Source: Gemmatimonadota bacterium (GTDB lineage Bacteria > Gemmatimonadota > Gemmatimonadetes > Gemmatimonadales > Gemmatimonadaceae). Taken from it: 64,000 bases of DNA. Position numbers and translations under genes: made by a program. The notes under the pieces are model-generated. The model was not told where the DNA came from. It saw only the letters and a program-made list of their open reading frames with translations, and made no database searches. The stretch lies in assembly GCA_028287345.1 (NCBI GenBank), contig JAQBPV010000442.1, forward strand, positions 1 to 64,000, given 5' to 3'. Every line of letters begins with the position of its first letter. Positions within the stretch are counted from its first letter, which is position 1. Of this stretch, positions 58,640 through 64,000 are shown one piece after another.

Positions 58640-59465
58640 TTCGCTCAACGTCGGCAACGCGCCGCTGCGCGTGCTCGTCGTCGACGACGAACCACTCAAT
58701 CGACTTCGCCTGGAAGATCTGTTGCGGCGAGAGACCGGAGTCGCTGAGATCCTCAGCGCGAGCGATGGATACGAGGCAGTCACCGCCATACGCGCCGAAC
58801 GTCCCGATCTCGTCTTCCTCGACGTGCAGATGCCCGGGAAGACCGGTCTCGACGTCGTGCGCGAAGTCGGCGCCGATGCGATGCCCGCGACGATCTTCGT
58901 CACCGCATACGATCAGTACGCGGTGGAAGCGTTCGCCGTCGCCGCCGTGGATTATCTCGTGAAGCCGTTCGATGACGAGCGCTTCGAGGAGGCGTTTCGT
59001 CGCGCGAGAAAGACGCTGGCCGCGAACGACATGGGCCGGCTCCGCGAACAGCTCCTGTCGATCCTGCAGCCGGGCGCGAACGCGGAACGTGACGGCACCA
59101 GCGCTACGTCTGCCGCGCCGGGATCGCCCTACCTCGAGCGACTTGCCGTCGAGATTCGCGGCACCGTGAAGCCCGTGCTCGTGCAGGAGATCGACTACAT
59201 CACGTCCGACGGACCCTATGCGGAGCTGCACGTCGCCGGACGACGCCACGTGATCCGCGAAACGATGCAGACGCTCGAGGAGCGACTCGATCCGTCGAAG
59301 TTCATGCGCGTGCATCGCTCCGTCATCGTGCGACTCGAGCTCATCGAGTCACTGGAGCGCGGTGCCGGCGGCGACGGCGAGCTCCGACTGCGTGGCGGCG
59401 CGCGCCTTCGCGTGAGCCGGACGCGGCGCGAAGCGCTCGAGCGGTGGCTCGGCCTCGCGCGCTGA
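58632..59465 (+). CDS. LytTR-type response regulator
   Basis: Receiver (RVLVVDDEPLNRLRLEDLL, DLVFLDVQMPGKTGLDVV, DYLVKPFDDERF) plus LytTR (IDYITSDGPYAELHVAGRRHVIRETMQTLEERLDPSKFMRVHRSVIV). Confidence 0.95.
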   Translation: MADSLNVGNAPLRVLVVDDEPLNRLRLEDLLRRETGVAEILSASDGYEAVTAIRAERPDLVFLDVQMPGKTGLDVVREVGADAMPATIFVTAYDQYAVEAFAVAAVDYLVKPFDDERFEEAFRRARKTLAANDMGRLREQLLSILQPGANAERDGTSATSAAPGSPYLERLAVEIRGTVKPVLVQEIDYITSDGPYAELHVAGRRHVIRETMQTLEERLDPSKFMRVHRSVIVRLELIESLERGAGGDGELRLRGGARLRVSRTRREALERWLGLAR

Positions 59466-59466
59466 C

Positions 59467-60513
59467 TTACAGCATCTTCTTCTGCTTCAGTGCGACGATG
59501 AAGAGCACCGCGAGCGCCACCTGAAACCCCACCATGATCTCGAAGCCGTAGGGATGATGCGCGAGCGGGATCTTCTCGAAGTTCATCCCGTACACGCCCG
59601 CGACGACCACGAAGGGCACGCTCACCGCTCCCACCGTTGCCAGTGCCTTGGACACGTAGCCGAGTCGGTTGGACACCTGCGTGAGATACGCATCGAGCGT
59701 GCTGCTCAGCAGGTCGCGATAGCTGTCGAGTGAATCCGTGATGCGGAGCATGTGGTCATGCACATCACGGAAGTAGATCTGCGCCTCGAGCGGCAGGAAC
59801 GGCGACGGACGCATGGTGAGCTGGCTGAGCACGTCGCGCTGCGGGGCGAGAAAGCGACGCAGTGAGATCACGAGTCGCTTCACCTTGAAGATCTCCTGCA
59901 GCAGCTCCTCGTCGAACCTGCCGAATACGCGCTCCTCGATCTCGTCCACGAATTCGTCGAGCTGATCGAGCACCGGGAAGTACGCGTCGACCGCTCCATC
60001 GAGGACGAAGTGTGCGATGCGCGCGGGCCCTCGCTCGAGCAGGTCCGGGTTGGCGCGCAGCTGCGAGACGAGTGTCTGGATGATCGGCAGGTTCTGCAAG
60101 TGCGTCGTGATCACGGCGTTCTTCGTGATGAACATCGTGAGGTTCGCCGTATCCAGGTCGTACGGATCAGGCGTCGAATCCGCGAAGCTCACCACCCGCG
60201 CGATGACGAGCAGAAAGGTGGGATACTCATCCACCTTCACTCGGCTGTTCGGATTGAGCGCGTCTTCGATGGCGAGCGGGTGGAAGTTGAAGACGTCCTT
60301 CAGCAGCGACGCCTGCGCGGGGTCGGAGGCGTCGAGATCCACCCAGAGCGTGCCCTCACCACTCGTGAAGGCTTTGCGCAATGCGTCGGGATCGAGTGAG
60401 TCTTCGACCTTGCCGTCGCTCTTGCGGTGAATGGTGCACAGGGTCGAGCCCTCCTCGTCTGGAACGAGGAGCGGGAGCGCCTTCATGATGGAACGTGCGT
60501 GTTGACGGGCCAT
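59467..60513 (-). CDS. corA: CorA family magnesium/cobalt transporter
   Basis: FHPLAIEDALNPNSRVKVDEYPTFLLVIARVV; C-terminal VVAGVYGMNFEKIP (YGMNF motif) with two TM segments. Confidence 0.93.
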   Translation of the reverse strand: MARQHARSIMKALPLLVPDEEGSTLCTIHRKSDGKVEDSLDPDALRKAFTSGEGTLWVDLDASDPAQASLLKDVFNFHPLAIEDALNPNSRVKVDEYPTFLLVIARVVSFADSTPDPYDLDTANLTMFITKNAVITTHLQNLPIIQTLVSQLRANPDLLERGPARIAHFVLDGAVDAYFPVLDQLDEFVDEIEERVFGRFDEELLQEIFKVKRLVISLRRFLAPQRDVLSQLTMRPSPFLPLEAQIYFRDVHDHMLRITDSLDSYRDLLSSTLDAYLTQVSNRLGYVSKALATVGAVSVPFVVVAGVYGMNFEKIPLAHHPYGFEIMVGFQVALAVLFIVALKQKKML

Positions 60514-60571
60514 CGCGGACGCTACCTCACTCTCCCTCAGTTCGGTAGATGGGCGGCGCGCTTCGGTCGTC

Positions 60572-60847
60572 CTACGTGGCGTAGTAGTGCTGGATGCAGC
60601 TCAGGATCGCACGCTCGGCGATCGGCTTGCTCTCACCGTCGATCGCCTCCGCGATGACCTGCTTCGCATCGATGAGCATGGCTTCCGGCGTGTGCCCCTT
60701 TCGCCGGAGCACCTGGCAGAATCGCGCGGCAGCGGCTTCGACCTCGCCGATGTCCTTGCGCGTTTCGTGCGTCTTCCGGAGCGCCATTCGGAACTCCTGC
60801 CGCGCGATGACAAGGTCGTTGTCGGAGGGCGTTGTGCCTTCGTTCAT
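60572..60847 (-). CDS. Uncharacterised small helical protein
   Basis: MNEGTTPSDNDLVIARQEFRMALRKTHETRKDIGEVEAAAARFCQVLRRKGHTPEAMLIDAKQVIAEAI; amphipathic and plausible; no family recognised. Confidence 0.55.
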   Translation of the reverse strand: MNEGTTPSDNDLVIARQEFRMALRKTHETRKDIGEVEAAAARFCQVLRRKGHTPEAMLIDAKQVIAEAIDGESKPIAERAILSCIQHYYAT

Positions 60848-60950
60848 CTGTCTCCCGTTAGTCTCCACGGTTGGCACACGGTGCGAATATCATTCCAGCA
60901 ACTGATGATTTGCCGGTGAACCCAACCTTGGCGCGTGGAGTAGCAAGGAC

Positions 60951-61496
60951 ATGCATTCATCCGTTCGGTGTCGTTGGCCACAGCAGACGAAGCGGCCGGC
61001 GCGCCGCGTTGCGATCGTCTATGTCGCAGCTGCTCTGATCGCAGCGGCATGTGGCCCGCTGGCGACCTCAGGGCCGCTGAGCGGCTCGGGCTCGATCAAA
61101 CTCAATGCGTCGGGCGAGGACATCGTCGTCCGAACCAATACGCAGCGCGAGTTGCTCGGTCTTCCCGTGCTGCGGCGGAGCACGCATCTCATGAGCGCTG
61201 CGCAGCTCCAGGCGGATCAGATGGCGGCGCTCAACACCATGGCGCACGAGCTGTCCGGCGCATCGTATCCGTCACCAAGCTCGCGCCTCGATGCAGTGGG
61301 ATATCGAATGAGCGCGTCGGCCGAAAACGTCGCGGAGGGCTATCCGACTCCGGCAGCCGTTGTCGCGGGATGGATGACGTCACCTGGCCATCGCTCGAAC
61401 ATCGTCTCTACGGCGTTCACCGAGATGGGAGCCGGATACGCCGCCGGCAAGAACGGCCGGAAGTACTATGCGCAGGTGTTCGGTCGCCCTCGCTGA
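60951..61496 (+). CDS. CAP/SCP-domain secreted protein
   Basis: TNTQRELLGLPVLRRSTHLMSAAQLQADQMAALNTMAHELSG, SAENVAEGYPTPAAVVAGWMTSPGHRSNIVSTAFTEMGAGYA. Confidence 0.9.
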   Translation: MHSSVRCRWPQQTKRPARRVAIVYVAAALIAAACGPLATSGPLSGSGSIKLNASGEDIVVRTNTQRELLGLPVLRRSTHLMSAAQLQADQMAALNTMAHELSGASYPSPSSRLDAVGYRMSASAENVAEGYPTPAAVVAGWMTSPGHRSNIVSTAFTEMGAGYAAGKNGRKYYAQVFGRPR

Positions 61497-61497
61497 C

Positions 61498-61752
61498 CTA
61501 GATCGGCCGCGCTTCGCCCTTCGAGAGCAGGAGCAGCTGTCGGCCGAACACGACGTGCACGCCAATCAGCGCGAGGACCACTCCCGCCACCGTGAACCAC
61601 GAGAGAAAGCGCAGCGTCGGATCGAGTCCGCTCGTCGGCACGGGCCTCGTGATGTACAGGAATAGCGCGTAGATGGCCGCAATGCCGCCACACGCGGCAA
61701 GGGCTCCGAGTCCGGCGAGCTTGGCGATCTTCGGGGGCATCGCAATCCTCAT
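61498..61752 (-). CDS. Small two-TM membrane protein
   Basis: MRIAMPPKIAKLAGLGALAACGGIAAIYALFLYITRP...FLSWFTVAGVVLALIGVHVVFGRQLLLLSKGE. Confidence 0.65.
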   Translation of the reverse strand: MRIAMPPKIAKLAGLGALAACGGIAAIYALFLYITRPVPTSGLDPTLRFLSWFTVAGVVLALIGVHVVFGRQLLLLSKGEARPI

Positions 61753-61815
61753 GAGATTGAGTGAACCAGCTGCACGTTCATCGTAGCCAGCGCGCGGCGC
61801 TCTCGGCAAGCGGCG

Positions 61816-63147
61816 TCAGCGCGCCAGCACCTCGACGCCCGCCGACGTCACGCGATGCGATACTAACGGCAAGGGGAGCTCGGCCTCGTCGGCGATTGTG
61901 ACGGCTGCGCGCAGCGTGGCGCGACCGCTCTCCACACCCGACCTGTCGCGCGCGAAGATGGTCGCGATCGGCTCGCCCTGCTCCACCCAGTCGCCGGGCC
62001 GCGCCGTGATGACGAATCCCACGGAGAGATCGAGCTTGTCTTCCATCTTCGTGCGTCCACCGCCCAGCGCAGCGATCCCTCTCCCAATGGTTCGCGGCTC
62101 GACACGTGAGATGAAGCCGCGTCTCGCCGCGACGAAGAGCTCGACCTCCTTCGACTGCGGCAGGATCGCCGGATCATCCACCACGGAAGGATTGCCGCCC
62201 TGCGCTTCGATGATGCGCTGGAAATGCTCGGCCGCTTTTCCCGAGGCGATCTGTGCCTCCATCATCGCGCGCGCCTCGGCTCGGTCCTTCGTCACATCGG
62301 CGAGCAGGAGCATCTCCGCGCCGAGCGCGTATGTCACGTCCATGAGGTCGGCCGGCCCTTCACCCTTGAGTGCGGCGATGGACTCCTCGACCTCCAGCGC
62401 ATTGCCACATGCGCGGCCCAGCGGACGATCCATCGCGGTGACCAGCGCGACGACGGGACACTTCTGATCCGCGCCGAGCGCGATCATCGTGTTCGCGAGC
62501 TCGAGGCCTCGCTCGAGATCTGGGAGGAACGCACCCGATCCGCGCTTCACGTCGAGGACGAGGCCCGTCAGTCCTTCCGCGAGTTTCTTGCTCATGATGC
62601 TCGCGGCAATCAGCGGGATCGACTCGACGGTGCCTGTGGCGTCGCGCAACGCATACATCTTCCTGTCGGCAGGCGCGATCTCCTCCGTCTGCCCGAACAG
62701 CGCGCAATTCAACGTCTCGAGAAGTTTTCTCGCTTCGTAGAGCGCCATGTTCGTATCGAAGCCGGGAATCGACTCCAGCTTGTCGAGCGTACCTCCGGTA
62801 TGACCCAGTCCTCGTCCCGACATCATCGGCACGGCGACGCCGAGCGACGCGATCAGCGGCGCGAGGACGATCGACACCTTGTCGCCCACGCCACCGGTGG
62901 AGTGTTTGTCGATGCGCGGGCGATTGAGATATCCCAGCTCGAGCGTGTCACCGCTGCGGAGCATGGCGTCGGTGAGCGCGTGCGTCTCGCTGCGGTCGAG
63001 ACCGCGGAGAAAGCACGCCATGAGGAACGACGCCATCTGGTAGTCGGGGACGTGCCCGGCGGCATAGGCGTACGCGAGGGCGCGCCACTCGCCTGGCTCG
63101 ATATGGCCGCCGTCGCGTTTGCGCTCGATGAGTCTTAGCGCGAGCAT
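61816..63147 (-). CDS. deoA: Thymidine/pyrimidine-nucleoside phosphorylase
   Basis: RIDKHSTGGVGDKVSIVLAPLIASLGVAVPMMSGRGLGHTGGTLDKLESIPGF; LDVKRGSGAFLPD; DRPLGRACGNALEVEE. Confidence 0.95.
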   Translation of the reverse strand: MLALRLIERKRDGGHIEPGEWRALAYAYAAGHVPDYQMASFLMACFLRGLDRSETHALTDAMLRSGDTLELGYLNRPRIDKHSTGGVGDKVSIVLAPLIASLGVAVPMMSGRGLGHTGGTLDKLESIPGFDTNMALYEARKLLETLNCALFGQTEEIAPADRKMYALRDATGTVESIPLIAASIMSKKLAEGLTGLVLDVKRGSGAFLPDLERGLELANTMIALGADQKCPVVALVTAMDRPLGRACGNALEVEESIAALKGEGPADLMDVTYALGAEMLLLADVTKDRAEARAMMEAQIASGKAAEHFQRIIEAQGGNPSVVDDPAILPQSKEVELFVAARRGFISRVEPRTIGRGIAALGGGRTKMEDKLDLSVGFVITARPGDWVEQGEPIATIFARDRSGVESGRATLRAAVTIADEAELPLPLVSHRVTSAGVEVLAR

Positions 63148-63276
63148 TGAGCCTTCTGTGGGGTATACGTATCATGGCGGAGGGCTGGCCTTGCTCTCCG
63201 TGGCACCACCCGCACCGGCCCGAACCCACCCGTCGGATCAGCCGTCCGATCGTTCACCAGAATCATGGAGTCTCTC

Positions 63277-64000
63277 ATGTTCGTTTCTTTCGCGACCTCA
63301 CGCCGCCTTCTGGGCGCCGCTGTCGTCGTCACGCTTGCTGCCGCGCCGGTCCGCCTCATGGCGCAGTCGGCGGCCGAGCATGTCGCGCTCGGCGACAAGG
63401 AGCACGCGGCAATGAACGCGCCGGGTGCGCTCCGTCACTACGAAGAGGCGATCAAGGTCGACGCGAAAGACTACGACGCGCTCTGGAAGGCGACGCGTGA
63501 AGCCGTGGACGTCGGCGAGTTCAATTCGGACGACAATGAACGCGACCGCCTGTACACGCTGGCCGAACAATACGCGCGGCGCGCCGTGGAGGCGAATCCC
63601 AACGACGCTGAGGGACATTTTCATCTCGCGCGCGCACTCGGACGCAAGGCGCTGTCGCTCGGCAAGCGTGACCAGGTGAAGTACGCTGGTGACGTGCGCA
63701 CGCAGGCACTCGAAGCACTGAAGCTCAACCCGAAGCATCCCGGCGCATTGCACGTCATGGGGATGTGGAACTACAACGTCATGCGCCTCAGCGGCATGAC
63801 GCGCTTCATGGCGAAGACCTTCCTTGGCGGCAAGGTGTTCGACTCCGCCAACTGGGACGACGCGCAGAAGTACATGGAAGAGTCGGTGGCCATGGAGCCG
63901 TCGCGCGTGGTGCACCATCTCGACTTGGCGCGGGTGTACAAGGCGCGGGACAACAAGGAGCGCGCGCGTGCCGAATACCAGGCAGCAATCAGCGCCACGC
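63277..64000 (+). CDS. Secreted TPR-like protein, C-terminus off the right edge
   Basis: Open frame to the window end: MFVSFATSRRLLGAAVVVTLAAAPVRLMAQSAAEHVALGDKEHAAMNAPGALRHYEEAIKVDAKDYDALWKATREAV...; missing from the ORF track because it has no stop in the window. Confidence 0.8.
   Translation, partial: MFVSFATSRRLLGAAVVVTLAAAPVRLMAQSAAEHVALGDKEHAAMNAPGALRHYEEAIKVDAKDYDALWKATREAVDVGEFNSDDNERDRLYTLAEQYARRAVEANPNDAEGHFHLARALGRKALSLGKRDQVKYAGDVRTQALEALKLNPKHPGALHVMGMWNYNVMRLSGMTRFMAKTFLGGKVFDSANWDDAQKYMEESVAMEPSRVVHHLDLARVYKARDNKERARAEYQAAISAT

Overview
High-GC bacterial chromosomal window. The gene content (SusC/SusD pair, two VPS10/sortilin-like BNR proteins, M14 and M16 peptidases, plug-domain proteins) suggests a Gemmatimonadota-like genome; that taxonomic call is inference only. 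Main blocks: (1) about 0.2-25 kb, almost all minus strand: ECF sigma factor, SusC, SusD, M14 peptidase, then a tightly packed carboxylic-acid catabolic cluster (TPP enzyme, MmgE/PrpD, DUF1932-type dehydrogenase, ALDH, VPS10-like protein, RraA-like aldolase, class V aminotransferase, LeuCD-type hydro-lyase, lipoprotein, PLP dehydratase, dicarboxylate symporter, TcuA, TcuB). Many of these genes overlap by 4 bp. (2) Uracil-DNA glycosylase, MtnA, M16 peptidase, TMTC-like TPR membrane protein, M15-like peptidase, topoisomerase IB. (3) Enoyl-CoA hydratase, recF, DUF721/DciA, gyrB, ended by a textbook terminator. (4) A sigma/ZAS anti-sigma operon behind a long nested inverted repeat. (5) Plug-only protein, LolA-like plus VPS10-like pair, PAS histidine kinase, glucosaminidase, GntP plus D-aminoacylase. 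(6) TolC-MacB-type ABC exporter with an adjacent LytS/LytTR two-component system, CorA, CAP-domain protein, thymidine phosphorylase. The most interesting non-coding signal is a roughly 198-bp palindromic intergenic element found twice (37342-37539 and 57174-57373). No tRNA, rRNA, CRISPR array, transposase or prophage was recognised.
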